A stretch of DNA of 64,000 nucleotides from Bradyrhizobium sp. CCGE-LA001 (lineage in GTDB: Bacteria > Pseudomonadota > Alphaproteobacteria > Rhizobiales > Xanthobacteraceae), in assembly GCF_000296215.2 (NCBI RefSeq), contig NZ_CP013949.1:2411501-2475500 (forward strand). The letters run 5' to 3'. The notes below the pieces were generated by a model, which ran no database searches, was not told the DNA's origin, and worked only from the letters and a program-made list of their open reading frames with translations. The translations under genes and the position numbers were made by a program. The stretch's first letter is position 1, and each line of letters opens with the position of its first letter. Of the stretch, positions 55,609-64,000 are shown piece after piece.

Positions 55609-57264
55609 TCAATTCACCCGCAGGATGCGGGTCGGCGGCAGCGGACCGATCGGCCCATGCGCCCGGAAGAACGCGAACAGCGCGTCCGCATCATAGCCGC
55701 CATATTGCAGCGCCGTGCCCTGCTTGGCGACGGTAAAACCGTCGCCGCCGACGGCGAGGTAATCGTTGACGGTGACGCGATATCCGCTCCCGGCTTCGAC
55801 CGGCCTGCCGTTGAGCGTCATCTTGTCGAGGCTCACGCGCTCGCCGAATGGCTTCGCCGCATCCCAGGCATAGCTGAATCCATTCGACACCTGGAGGATT
55901 CGGGGCCGCTTCGGGTCCAGCCATTGCTGTTCCAGCAGGTCCTTGAGCTGGCTGCCGGTCAGCGTCAGGGTGACGAGGCGGTTGCGGAACGGCTGGCTCG
56001 CGAAGACGTCACCGAACGTGATCGCGCCGTTCTCCTTCGGCACGATGTCGGTGCGGATGCCGCCGGGATTGGTGAGTGCGATGACGGCGGAGCCGTCCTT
56101 GGCGTCGCGGGTCGCGAATAATTGCGCATCTGCGATGACGTCGCCGAGCGGGCTTTCGCCGGCCTCGTTGGGACTACGCGACAGCGTTTGCGTCACCGAT
56201 CCCGCCGGCCGGTTGGCGATCGGCGCCGACAGTCTGTCGTAAGCCTCGATCAGTGCCGTTTGCTCGGGATCCTTCGCCAGCGAGGTATTGGCGACGATGA
56301 CGTTCTCGGCCTTGGCGCCGACGATGTCGCGGCTTGCCGGATCGAGCTTGAGGTCGATCGCGGTGACCAGCGTGCCGTATTTGTCGCCGCTGGTGACGAG
56401 CCGTCCGTCGATGTCGCAGACATAGGCGCGATGGGTATGGCCGCTGACGACGACGTCGACCGCACGGTCGAACTTTTTCACGATATCGACGATCGGTCCC
56501 GTGATTGCAGGACATTCGTTGTAGTCGCCCGAGGGCTCGCCGCCCTGGTGGATCAACACCACGATCGCCTCGACCCCGCGCGCCCTCAGCTGCGGCACCA
56601 GCGCGTTGACGGTCTCAGCCTCGTCGCGGAATTCGAGCCCGGTAATGCCTGATGGCGAGACGATGCCGGCAGTCTCCTTCAACGTCAGGCCGATGAAGCC
56701 GACGGGGATGCCGTCGAACTCCCTGATCTCATAAGGCGGCAGCACGCTCTTGCCCGTCGCGGTCTCCAAGGTGGATGCGGCGAGATATTTGAATTTGGCG
56801 CCGGTGAAGGTATGCGGTCCCTGGCAGCCGTCGAGCGGATGGCAGCCGCCGTTCTGCATCCGCAGGAGCTCGGTCTTGCCTTCGTCGAATTCGTGATTGC
56901 CGACCGAGCTGATCGCAAGCCCCATCATCGAGAGCGACTCGATCGAAGGTTCGTCGTGAAACATCGCCGACAGGAACGGGCTCGCGCCGATCAGATCGCC
57001 GGCGGCGACGAAGATCGTGTTCCTGTGTCCCTCGCGCAGCTGCTTCACCAGCGTCGCCATATATTCGGCGCCGCCGGCGGCGACCATGACCTTCTTGGCT
57101 TTGTCCTCGGGATCTCCGATACGGATTCCGCCCGGCGGCGGACGCAAATTGCCGTGGAAATCGTTGATTGCGAGGATGCGCAGCTCGACCGGCGCGGCGG
57201 TCTGGGCCGAGGCGGGCAGGGCAAAGATCAGCGCGAAGACGGCAAGGGCGGATCGGTATCGCAT
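55609..57264 (-). CDS. Bifunctional 5'-nucleotidase/UDP-sugar hydrolase family protein
   Basis: The 551-residue exported protein has a signal peptide (MRYRSALAVFALIFALPASA, cleaved near Q). The metallophosphatase domain follows: LRILAINDFHGNLRPP, FVAAGDLIGASPFLSAMFHD, ISSVGNHEFDEGKTELL, VVVSGHTHRAYVCDIDG. Then the C-terminal 5_nucleotid_C domain has VIALTNPGGIRTDIVPKENG and SNGFSYAWDAAKPFGERVSL. It would dephosphorylate nucleotides in the periplasm with Mn/Zn/Co. The start is inferred from the signal peptide; the ribosome binding site is weak. Confidence 0.9.
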   Translation of the reverse strand: MRYRSALAVFALIFALPASAQTAAPVELRILAINDFHGNLRPPPGGIRIGDPEDKAKKVMVAAGGAEYMATLVKQLREGHRNTIFVAAGDLIGASPFLSAMFHDEPSIESLSMMGLAISSVGNHEFDEGKTELLRMQNGGCHPLDGCQGPHTFTGAKFKYLAASTLETATGKSVLPPYEIREFDGIPVGFIGLTLKETAGIVSPSGITGLEFRDEAETVNALVPQLRARGVEAIVVLIHQGGEPSGDYNECPAITGPIVDIVKKFDRAVDVVVSGHTHRAYVCDIDGRLVTSGDKYGTLVTAIDLKLDPASRDIVGAKAENVIVANTSLAKDPEQTALIEAYDRLSAPIANRPAGSVTQTLSRSPNEAGESPLGDVIADAQLFATRDAKDGSAVIALTNPGGIRTDIVPKENGAITFGDVFASQPFRNRLVTLTLTGSQLKDLLEQQWLDPKRPRILQVSNGFSYAWDAAKPFGERVSLDKMTLNGRPVEAGSGYRVTVNDYLAVGGDGFTVAKQGTALQYGGYDADALFAFFRAHGPIGPLPPTRILRVN

Positions 57265-57332
57265 GGAGAGAGAGTAGCCACTCCGCGCGAAGATTTCACG
57301 AAGCATTGTCGTGAACGCCTGACGCTTCCTTC

Positions 57333-57380
57333 CTTCGCCCTGTGGGAGAAGGTGGCGCGAAGCGCCGGATGAGGGGTTGT
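57333..57380. repeat. Half of the 'GGAGAGG' repeat
   Basis: CTTCGCCCTGTGGGAGAAGG then TGGCGCGAAGCGCCGGATGA and GGGGTTGT match the left half of the 51541 element, where GGCGCGAAGCGCCGGGTGAG occurs. Only one half is seen, followed by another repeat. Confidence 0.5.
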
Positions 57381-57405
57381 TTCCGCGAATTGCGACGGGG
57401 ATGTC

Positions 57406-57493
57406 GTAGGGTGGGCAAAGCGAAGCGTGCCCACCTTCTATCGCAATTTGGTAGGTGGTGGGCACGGCGCAAGTGCGCCTTTGCCCACCCTAC
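57406..57493. repeat. 'GTAGGGTGGGCAAAG' inverted repeat
   Basis: GTAGGGTGGGCAAAGCGAAG at the left and GCGCCTTTGCCCACCCTAC at the right are near-perfect inverted copies over about 88 bp, with CGTGCCCACC and GGTGGGCACG inside. This type is widespread in Bradyrhizobium. Confidence 0.8.
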
Positions 57494-57521
57494 GATGCCC
57501 GGTCTTGCGGATAGAGACCAC

Positions 57522-58280
57522 TCACCTTTTCTTCCTGTTCGCAAACGCATTGAACGCCGCCACCGCTTCGTCCGACTTCAGCCGCTCGCCGAACAGATGG
57601 CCTTCCTGGTCGATGCGGCGGGTGAGTTCTTCCGGCGGGGTGCGCAGCAGTTTGCGCGAGGTTGCAACGGCCTCGGCCGGTAGCCGGCAGATCTCGCGTG
57701 CCACTTTGCGCGCCTCGACCTCGGTGTGTCCCGGTGAGACCACGGTGTTGACGAAGCCCGCGGCGTGCGCCTCGGCGGCGGTGAAGGTTCGCCCCATGAT
57801 CAGCATTGCGAAGGCGCGCTGGTAGCCCATCGTATTGGGCATCAAGAGGCTCGCGGCGCCGACCGGAACGAGGCCGAGATGGATGTAAGGCGCCGAGAAG
57901 GTCGCAGCGTTCGAGGCGAGCACATAGTCGCAGTGGAACAGCATCACCGTGCCCATGCCGATCGAGGCGCCGTCCACGGCCGCGATGATCGGCTTGGCAT
58001 TGAGGGCCAGCGAATAGAGAAATTTGGCCCCTTCCGACAGCGTCTCGGGGCGCGAGGTGTCGGCATTCAGGAAATCGTCGATGTCGTCGCCGGCGGTGAA
58101 CACGCCGGAGCCGCCGGTAATGATCATGCAGCGGATGTCGGGGTTGTTCTGCGCGGTGTCGATCGCACGGCTCATCTCCCGATACATGTCCTGCGTGATC
58201 GCGTTCTTCTTGCCCGGTCGGCGCAGGGTGATTACGCGCGTTCCACGCTCTTCGGTGACGACGATATTGCCGTTCGGCAT
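57522..58280 (-). CDS. Enoyl-CoA hydratase/isomerase
   Basis: The 252-residue crotonase-fold protein starts MPNGNIVVTEERGTRVITLR and has the oxyanion segments MIITGGSGVFTAGDDIDDFL and AAVDGASIGMGTVMLFHCDY. The second active-site segment is FSAPYIHLGLVPVGAASLLM, where hydratases would have Glu; here Pro-Val-Gly follows, more like isomerase or 'PaaB/PaaG-like' members. The start at 58280 has AGGGAG before it. It lies alone between repeats and an MFS gene and probably serves fatty acid or aromatic catabolism. Confidence 0.88.
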   Translation of the reverse strand: MPNGNIVVTEERGTRVITLRRPGKKNAITQDMYREMSRAIDTAQNNPDIRCMIITGGSGVFTAGDDIDDFLNADTSRPETLSEGAKFLYSLALNAKPIIAAVDGASIGMGTVMLFHCDYVLASNAATFSAPYIHLGLVPVGAASLLMPNTMGYQRAFAMLIMGRTFTAAEAHAAGFVNTVVSPGHTEVEARKVAREICRLPAEAVATSRKLLRTPPEELTRRIDQEGHLFGERLKSDEAVAAFNAFANRKKR

Positions 58281-58531
58281 GCGAGCTCCCTGCGATCGCC
58301 GCGGCGCTTGCCTCTGGCGTGTCTCACGAAGCGCCAGCCTACATCATCTTGCAGCCCTGCCAATGCGCCGGTTCGGCTTTTCGATGCCGATCCTGTGACG
58401 GCCGGCCGTATCGCTCGTCACGTGCTATTGCGCATTGCAACAAATGGCTACAATGTTTCATTTGAAAAACCGGGGGTTGTGGGGCACGATCGGGCTCGGC
58501 GCCATTTGCTTTCAGCGATTGCTCCATTGAT

Positions 58532-59764
58532 ATGATTGCCGCAACGCGCATTGACGAATCCTCGCTGCACTATCGCGGCTGGCGCGTCGTGCTGGCCTGT
58601 TTCATAATGGCCTTCTTCATGTTCGGCTTCGGCCTCTATGGCCAGGGCGTCTATCTGGCCGAGCTGCAGCGCGTCCATGGCTGGCCGGGCACGCTGGTCT
58701 CCGCGGCCAGCACGTTCTCATTCCTTCTCACCTCCGTCCTCGTCATCTTCACCGACGTCCTGCTCGCCCGCATCGGGCTGCGCGCACTGATCCTCTGCGG
58801 CCTTTCTGCACTCGGCACTTCGACCGTGCTGCTGGCGCTGATGCAGACGCCCTGGCAGCTTTATCTCGCTTATGCGCTGATGTCGGTCGGCTGGACCGGC
58901 ATGGGCACCGTGGTTATCGCAACCGTGCTGAACTCCTGGTTCGAGCAGCGCCGTGGCCTCGCGCTCAGCCTCGCCTTCAACGGTGCGACCTGCGGTGGCA
59001 TCATCCTGGTCCCGCTGCTGCTGTCGCTCACCGGCAGCATCGGTTTCCGGTCCGCGATGCTGGCTGCCACGCTCGCCATGATGGTGCTGGTGCTGCCTGT
59101 GGTCGTGACGTTCATCGGCTGGCCCGCGGGGACGTTGCCTTCTTCGGGCGGACGTGCCCCCGGCGCGGCTGCGCCGGTTCACTCGCGCAAGGCGCTGCTC
59201 GCCAATGCGGCATTCTGGACCATGGTGTTGCCGATCGCGATCGCGCTGCTGGCGCAGATGGGCTTCATTATCCACCAGGTGGCGTTTCTCGAGCCGCTGA
59301 TCGGGCGCGCGAGTGCCGGCCTTGCCGTGACCCTCATGGCAGCGATGGCGATCGTCGGCCGCCTGTCGCTCGGCCTGTTCGTCGACCGGCTCGATCCCAG
59401 GCTCGCCTGCGCGGCGTCGATGACGAGCCAGGCTGCCGCGCTGTTCGTGGCCCTGCAAAGCACGAGCCCGACCGTGCTGCTGGCCTGCTGTGCTGTCTAC
59501 GGCTTCTCGATCGGCAACATGATCACGTTTCCGCCTCTGATCATCCAGCGCGAGATCGGCTCTTCCGCCTTTGCTGCCGCGATGGGCCTGGGCACCTCGA
59601 TCAGCGGCATCGTCAGCGCCTTCGGCCCCGGCATCGTCGGCCTGGTGCGCAGCTTCACCGGCAACTACACGACGGCGTTCGCGCTGTGCGTGGTGCTCGA
59701 TCTCGTCGCCGCGGGCGTGGTGCTGTGGCGGCCGGGGAGAAGGGCGGAGATTGCGGCTTCGTAG
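58532..59764 (+). CDS. MFS transporter, monocarboxylate/oxalate-formate-like
   Basis: The 410-residue protein has 12 membrane segments and starts MIAATRIDESSLHYRGWRVV. The N-terminal GWRVVLACFIMAFFMFGFGL and GQGVYLAELQRVHGW pattern, and MGTVVIATVLNSWFEQRRGL in the middle, resemble OFA/MCT-type carriers that import organic acids. GLGTSISGIVSAFGPGIVGL ends the C-terminal half. The promoter region has TACAAT near 58449 and a 12-bp palindrome TTTCATTTGAAA (58456-58467), a possible regulator site. The substrate is unknown. Confidence 0.85.
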   Translation: MIAATRIDESSLHYRGWRVVLACFIMAFFMFGFGLYGQGVYLAELQRVHGWPGTLVSAASTFSFLLTSVLVIFTDVLLARIGLRALILCGLSALGTSTVLLALMQTPWQLYLAYALMSVGWTGMGTVVIATVLNSWFEQRRGLALSLAFNGATCGGIILVPLLLSLTGSIGFRSAMLAATLAMMVLVLPVVVTFIGWPAGTLPSSGGRAPGAAAPVHSRKALLANAAFWTMVLPIAIALLAQMGFIIHQVAFLEPLIGRASAGLAVTLMAAMAIVGRLSLGLFVDRLDPRLACAASMTSQAAALFVALQSTSPTVLLACCAVYGFSIGNMITFPPLIIQREIGSSAFAAAMGLGTSISGIVSAFGPGIVGLVRSFTGNYTTAFALCVVLDLVAAGVVLWRPGRRAEIAAS

Positions 59765-59825
59765 CTGGGCTGAGCGAAGTGCCAACGCGGGAGCCGCAGT
59801 GTAGTTGGTGTGTCCCACACACTCG

Positions 59826-59927
59826 GTGTCATCGTCCGCGAAGGCGGACGATCCAGTACTCCGAGACGTTCAAAGTGATCGCGAAGCCGCGGCGTACTGG
59901 ATTCCCCGCCTTTGCGGGGAATGACAG
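59826..59927. repeat. Intergenic inverted repeat, 'GGCGATCCAGTA' family
   Basis: GCGGACGATCCAGTACTCCG at the left and GCGTACTGGATTCCCCGCCT then TTGCGGGGAATGACAG at the right. It is a second copy of the 24605 element, with differing central parts. Confidence 0.75.
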
Positions 59928-59970
59928 TGGAGAGCGGGCGCGCAGGGGTGATGACGGACCGGCCGTGTCC

Positions 59971-61749
59971 CTATCCCAACAGCACCGCGTCCGCCGCCGC
60001 AACCGACTCCGCGCTCTCGGTCACCGTGCGTTCGAGCGCTCCTGCCTGCACCGTGATGTTCTCGGCGAAGAAGCGCGCGAGCGAGACGTAGCGCGCGGCA
60101 TCCGTCGCGCCCTCGGCCTTGGCGGCGAGCGCCTCGGAGGCCAGCATGCAGCCGCCGAGCGTTGCGCCGAATTGCTGGAGATACGGCGTCGCGCCGGCGA
60201 GCGCCTCGTTCGGTGCGGAAGCAACGCGCTCGAGCAGCCATTTGCTGGTGCGCGTCAACGCTTCCAGCGCCTCGCGCAGCTTCGTGCCCGTGGTGCCGAA
60301 GGCGGGATCGTTGGAGGCTTCCACCTGCTTGACGGTCGCCGAGAGCTCGTCGAGCAGTGTCCACACCGACGCGCCGCCATTGGCAGCTAACTTGCGCGTG
60401 ACGAGATCGATCGCCTGGATGCCGTTGGTGCCTTCGTAGATCGCGGTGATGCGGGCATCGCGATAATGCTGCGCGGCGCCGGTCTCCTCGATGAAGCCCA
60501 TGCCGCCATGCACCTGCACGCCGAGATAGGCGACCTCGTTGCCGATGTCGGTGGAATAGCCCTTTGCGATCGGCGTCAGCAGCGCCGCGCGCGCGGCCGC
60601 GTCGTTCCGCACCTTGGCGTCCTTGGCGCGGGTGGAGACGTCGATCGCGACCGCGGTCGCATAGCAGATGGTGCGCGCCGCTGCGGTCTGCGCCCGCATC
60701 CGCATCAGCATGCGCTTGACGTCGGGATGGACGAAGATCGCATCCGAGCCGTCGCCCTTCTTGCCCACGGCGCGGCCCTGCTTGCGCTCCTGGGCGTAGG
60801 ACAGCGCCTGCTGATAGGCGCGATCGGCGACGCCGACGCCTTCCAGGCCGACGCCGAGGCGGGCCTGGTTCATCATCGTGAACATGCAGCGCATACCCTG
60901 GTTCTCTTCGCCGATCAAAAAGCCGATGGCGCCGCCATGATCGCCCATGGTCATGGTGCAGGTCGGCGAAGCATGCATGCCGAGCTTGTGCTCGACGCCG
61001 CTGGCATAGATGTCGTTGCGCTGGCCCAGCGAGCCGTCTGCATTGACCATGAATTTCGGCACGAGGAACAGCGAGATCCCCTTGGTGCCGACGGGCGCGT
61101 CCGGCAGGCGCGCCAGCACGAAGTGCACGATGTTGTCGGTCATGTCGTGCTCGCCATAGGTGATGAAGATCTTCGTCCCCTTGATGCGATAGGTGCCGTC
61201 GGCCTGCTTCTCGGCGCGGGTGCGCAGCGCGCCGACATCGGAGCCGGCCTGCGGCTCGGTGAGCTGCATCGTGCCGGTCCATTCGCCGGAGACGAGCTTT
61301 TCGAGATAGATTGTCTTCAGCTCGTCGCTGCCATGCGCTTCCAGCGCTTCCATCGCGGAGGCCGTCAGCAGCGGGCAGAGACCGAAGGCGAGATTGGCGG
61401 CGCTCCAGATCTCGGTGCAGGCCGCGTTGATCGCGAGCGGCAGGCCCTGGCCGCCGAAATCTTCCGGACCGGACACCGCGTTCCAGCCGCCGTCGGTCCA
61501 GCGCTTGTAGGCGTCGGGCCAGCCCGGCGCGGTCGTGACCTTGCCGTCCTCGAGCTTGATGCCGTGCTCGTCGCCGACCTTGTTGAGCGGCGCCAGCACG
61601 TCGGTTGCGAATTTCCCGGCTTCCTCCAGCACGGCCGCGGCAATGTCCGCGTCGAAATCGCCGTAATGGCCGGCTTCCACTGCGGCCTTGAGGCCGGCGC
61701 CATGGTTGAGCGACAGCAGCATGTCAGAAATCGGCGCGCGGTAGGTCAT
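59971..61749 (-). CDS. Acyl-CoA dehydrogenase, long form with C-terminal extension
   Basis: The 592-residue protein has an N-terminal helical part, the FAD-binding motif GTMQLTEPQAGSDVGALRTR, FITYGEHDMTDNIVHFVLAR, QNDIYASGVEHKLGMHASPT (from QRNDIY...), GEENQGMRCMFTMMNQARLG and GYSTDIGNEVAYLGVQVHGG, with the catalytic Glu in ITAIYEGTNGIQAIDLVTRK. About 130 C-terminal residues extend the usual ACAD domain, as in DmdC/AcdA-like long enzymes that take larger acyl-CoA substrates. The ribosome binding site GGGAG precedes the ATG at 61749. Substrate unknown. Confidence 0.9.
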   Translation of the reverse strand: MTYRAPISDMLLSLNHGAGLKAAVEAGHYGDFDADIAAAVLEEAGKFATDVLAPLNKVGDEHGIKLEDGKVTTAPGWPDAYKRWTDGGWNAVSGPEDFGGQGLPLAINAACTEIWSAANLAFGLCPLLTASAMEALEAHGSDELKTIYLEKLVSGEWTGTMQLTEPQAGSDVGALRTRAEKQADGTYRIKGTKIFITYGEHDMTDNIVHFVLARLPDAPVGTKGISLFLVPKFMVNADGSLGQRNDIYASGVEHKLGMHASPTCTMTMGDHGGAIGFLIGEENQGMRCMFTMMNQARLGVGLEGVGVADRAYQQALSYAQERKQGRAVGKKGDGSDAIFVHPDVKRMLMRMRAQTAAARTICYATAVAIDVSTRAKDAKVRNDAAARAALLTPIAKGYSTDIGNEVAYLGVQVHGGMGFIEETGAAQHYRDARITAIYEGTNGIQAIDLVTRKLAANGGASVWTLLDELSATVKQVEASNDPAFGTTGTKLREALEALTRTSKWLLERVASAPNEALAGATPYLQQFGATLGGCMLASEALAAKAEGATDAARYVSLARFFAENITVQAGALERTVTESAESVAAADAVLLG

Positions 61750-62005
61750 GGCTCACTCCCGTGGACATCATTGGCGCCGTATTCCCACGAAACGGGGGCG
61801 GTCTCAATGGCCGGTGGATGGGGATGACGCAGCTCCGGGGCGGAGTTACCGGGTCCTATAATAAAGTGAGGCGGGCGGATGGTCCGCCCCGTGTGGTATT
61901 TTGCCTCTCCAGGCGGTTGAAATGCCGCGCCGCTCCCTATAGACCGGCAGCGACCGAAGGGAATCCGCGGCAGCTCGATCTGCCGCCGTTCGCCCGGTCT
62001 TCAGT

Positions 62006-62080
62006 TGGGGCGTAGCCAAGCGGTAAGGCAGCGGATTTTGATTCCGCCATTCGGAGGTTCGATCCCTCCCGCCCCAGCCA
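62006..62080 (+). tRNA. tRNA-Gln (anticodon UUG)
   Basis: The acceptor arm TGGGGCG pairs with CGCCCCA and the encoded CCA end follows. The anticodon stem GCGGA/TCCGC encloses the loop TTTTGAT, giving anticodon TTG (UUG, glutamine). The T-arm is GGAGG-TTCGATC-CCTCC. All four arms fold normally. An integrase gene starts about 100 bases downstream, so the 3' end is the probable att site of an integrated element. Confidence 0.95.
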
Positions 62081-62129
62081 GATTGCCCGGGCAGCCTGAA
62101 ATCACTCACGAAACCGGCCTGGCTGGGGA

Positions 62130-62167
62130 GCTGCTGCACAGCTCTGCGACACATTGCTGCTGCACAG
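62130..62167 (+). repeat. Pair of 12-bp direct repeats before the integrase gene
   Basis: GCTGCTGCACAG occurs at 62130-62141 and again at 62156-62167, 26 bases apart start to start, between tRNA-Gln and the integrase start at 62181. Such spaced repeats can be arm-type binding sites for tyrosine recombinases or excisionase. Confidence 0.45.
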
Positions 62168-62180
62168 GGTGTGTTTTGCA

Positions 62181-64000
62181 ATGGCCGTCCACATCTTTCG
62201 CCGTGATGCCGTGTATTACTGGCGGCGCCGACGGCCCCGCGCGCTTGCCAATATCCTGGATCGCCAGCATGTTTTTCTGAGCCTCCGAACGACCAGCCCT
62301 GTCGTGGCGCGTCGGATGGGGGCTCAGCTTGACCTGATCCTGGAAGATGCCGCGATGCTTGCCGAGAGTGCCGACCTGAACCTGTCACGGTCCCAAATTG
62401 AGACAATGCTCCGCGGCGTCGTCGATCAACATCTGACGAAGCTCGATCGGGTCGCGCACGCCGCCAAGCGCTCGGCCGGTTTTGACTTCGAGCGTGAACG
62501 GATGGCCGACAAGCGGGCCTTCTGGAGCTATTCCCTGCTCGATGCTCAGGGCGTAGCCGCCGTCGTACGCCCGGAGGATCGCATCCGGATGGCTGCCGAC
62601 GGACTGTCCGAATCCGATATCGAGGCCGTACAACATCATCTGATGACGCTCCGCTTCCAGGATATCGTCCCGACCAATCAGCATATCCTTCGGCGCATGG
62701 TCGACGCCGTCGGTGCCAGCCCGACGGCAATGAACATCGACGTCGCGCAGGGGACGTACTTCCGCGGAATGAAGCTTGCGCTGGCCAAGGTCGATCGCCG
62801 CTACGGAGGCAGCCGCGTCGAGGATCACGGCTTTGTGGATCGCATGCTCCTCGCCAAGAGCGATCCACCGAAGCCGATTTTGGGGCCGGAGGCCGCCAGC
62901 CGGGTCCGGCAAAGCGATCCACCGGCAACTGAGGATCGTTCCGCGCACTCCGTGCCCATGGCGCGTTTCTCAGAGTTCACAGAGCAACTCATCCTGCAGC
63001 ACGCCAGAGACGGTCATTGGGACGAGAAGACCCAGCGGCAGGCGAGAAGCATTTCAAACTTGCTCGTCAAGTTCATGCTCCAGGACCAGCACGTCGAGAG
63101 CATCGAGACCCTGCGCCAACATCACATGGGGAAGTTCGTCGACTTCCTCCGATCAGACATTTACCAGAACTACGGCAAATCTCCGAAGGATGAAGGCCGG
63201 AGCATCGCCGAACTCCGCGCCATCGCCCGGGAGCGCCCCGCGAGCAAACGCGGGATCGCCGGCGACACGCTCAATCGTCACCTCACGTTCCTTGCTCAAA
63301 TCTTCCGGCACGCAGTTGCGCGCGGCGTTGGCACCCTCGCGGAGATCGACCTCCTCGCACTTCGCTCGAAAGGCAAGAAGAAGCGTGCGCGCGACGAGAG
63401 GCCCAAGCTGCCGTTCGAGCAGGCTGCAGCCATCTTCCGGACGCCTCCCTTCAACAATTGCGCCGCTTGGGATCGCTTGAACGAACCGGGACCGGATGGT
63501 CTGCGCCAGCTTTTTCACTGCGCGCTCTATTTCGTCCCGATCCTCATTTACTACACCGGCTGCCGTCGCGAAGAGCTGTGCGGGCTGATGGTGGATGACG
63601 TCATCCTCGACAATGGCGCAATTCCTTACCTCCACATTGCCAAGAACGAGCGGAGGCGGGTCAAGAACCCTCAGTCGCAGCGAAATATCCCGTTGCATAG
63701 TGAGGTGCTGCGGCTGAATTTCGTCGCCTATGTCAAGGCTATCAAAGCGCTCGGCTACAAGCTGCTCTTCCCCGATCTTTACTCCCCCTCCAGCCGATCC
63801 CCGCTGGGCGACCGCTTCTACAAGGAGTTCAAACCAATTCTGGTGTCCGTCGGAGTGACCGAGAAGGGACTGGGCTCTCACGCGGTCCGTCACCTGTTCG
63901 GTGCCCAGCTCAAAAAGAAGCTGGTGACGGAAGAGGATCGCGCCGATCTGCTTGGTCATGGCGGCGATAGCGAGACCAGCGAGCGCTATTGCGAACCGCA
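62181..64000 (+). CDS. Tyrosine-recombinase integrase (runs off right edge)
   Basis: At least 606 codons are present from ATG 62181 with no stop. A long N-terminal arm/DNA-binding part (MAVHIFRRDAVYYWRRRRPR, then alpha-helical regions) is followed by the catalytic domain with PILIYYTGCRREELCGLMVD (Arg), LHIAKNERRRVKNPQSQRNI (Lys region), GLGSHAVRHLFGAQLKKKLV (His-x2-Arg), LLGHGGDSETSERYCEP (His and Tyr nucleophile). All catalytic residues of a tyrosine recombinase are visible. It starts 101 bases from tRNA-Gln, so it most likely integrates an island or phage at that tRNA. The C-terminal end and the rest of the element are outside the window. Confidence 0.92.
   Translation, partial: MAVHIFRRDAVYYWRRRRPRALANILDRQHVFLSLRTTSPVVARRMGAQLDLILEDAAMLAESADLNLSRSQIETMLRGVVDQHLTKLDRVAHAAKRSAGFDFERERMADKRAFWSYSLLDAQGVAAVVRPEDRIRMAADGLSESDIEAVQHHLMTLRFQDIVPTNQHILRRMVDAVGASPTAMNIDVAQGTYFRGMKLALAKVDRRYGGSRVEDHGFVDRMLLAKSDPPKPILGPEAASRVRQSDPPATEDRSAHSVPMARFSEFTEQLILQHARDGHWDEKTQRQARSISNLLVKFMLQDQHVESIETLRQHHMGKFVDFLRSDIYQNYGKSPKDEGRSIAELRAIARERPASKRGIAGDTLNRHLTFLAQIFRHAVARGVGTLAEIDLLALRSKGKKKRARDERPKLPFEQAAAIFRTPPFNNCAAWDRLNEPGPDGLRQLFHCALYFVPILIYYTGCRREELCGLMVDDVILDNGAIPYLHIAKNERRRVKNPQSQRNIPLHSEVLRLNFVAYVKAIKALGYKLLFPDLYSPSSRSPLGDRFYKEFKPILVSVGVTEKGLGSHAVRHLFGAQLKKKLVTEEDRADLLGHGGDSETSERYCEP

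Noticed and set aside
1..64000. CRISPR array or transposase-bearing insertion sequence
   Set aside because: No regularly spaced identical repeats, Cas genes or transposase genes were seen; repeats found are dispersed palindromes.

Overview
The window looks like a piece of a Bradyrhizobium-type (Rhizobiales, Alphaproteobacteria) chromosome. The grounds are high-GC coding throughout, many short alphaproteobacterial hypothetical proteins, EcfG-like promoter motifs, a class III cyclase of the Lys/Thr pattern, and several families of intergenic palindromic repeats of the kind scattered through Bradyrhizobium genomes. All assignments come from reading the sequence and recalling protein families; no database search was run. 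Most of the window is ordinary housekeeping and accessory metabolism, with a mobile-element boundary at the right edge.

Layout. 1-8.2 kb: a cluster of small and stress-type genes: two DUF4142 proteins, a ribbon-helix-helix regulator with its own palindrome, a PAP2/DUF3147/DUF3147 membrane operon, a YghA-like dehydrogenase, a pyruvate-oxidase-like ThDP enzyme and a PRC-barrel protein. Five promoter-like GGAAC-N16/17-(C/G/T)GTT or CGTA motifs sit in this block, which suggests general-stress (EcfG) control. 8.3-13.7 kb: an EmrAB-type efflux pair, a divergent HxlR regulator/SDR pair and a nitronate monooxygenase. 13.8-20.2 kb: exported small proteins, a Tat-exported PhoD phosphatase, an aldo/keto reductase, a lone HTH protein, a PLP aminotransferase and a decayed DUF3124 gene. 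20.2-26.6 kb: a CPA2 cation/proton antiporter, RibB with a degenerate RibA-like tail, glutaryl-CoA dehydrogenase, an MBL hydrolase and a DUF1499 membrane protein.

26.8-43.8 kb: acyl-CoA ligase, two envelope proteins (extensin-like, L,D-transpeptidase), CorA, SDR, PdxH, a CbpA-type DnaJ, an ECF sigma/anti-sigma pair, FabI, a phosphoglycerate-mutase-like phosphatase, chorismate synthase, a class III cyclase, ClpS, and an MFS-crcB operon behind a fluoride riboswitch with an intrinsic terminator. 44.3-61.7 kb: VWA protein, duplicated beta-domain protein, two enoyl-CoA hydratases, a methyltransferase, a RlmD/RumA-type and a TlyA-type RNA methyltransferase, a nucleoside deoxyribosyltransferase-like protein, the Dxs/XseB/HDAC-like group (isoprenoid precursor and DNA repair genes), a 5'-nucleotidase, an MFS carrier and a long acyl-CoA dehydrogenase.

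62.0-64.0 kb: tRNA-Gln(UUG) followed directly by a large tyrosine recombinase that runs off the right edge. This is the classic left boundary of an element integrated at a tRNA 3' end. The most notable items are the fluoride-riboswitch operon, the EcfG-like promoter cluster, the operator-like palindromes beside the RHH, HxlR and gcdH genes, the DUF3124 pseudogene, and the tRNA-Gln island boundary.
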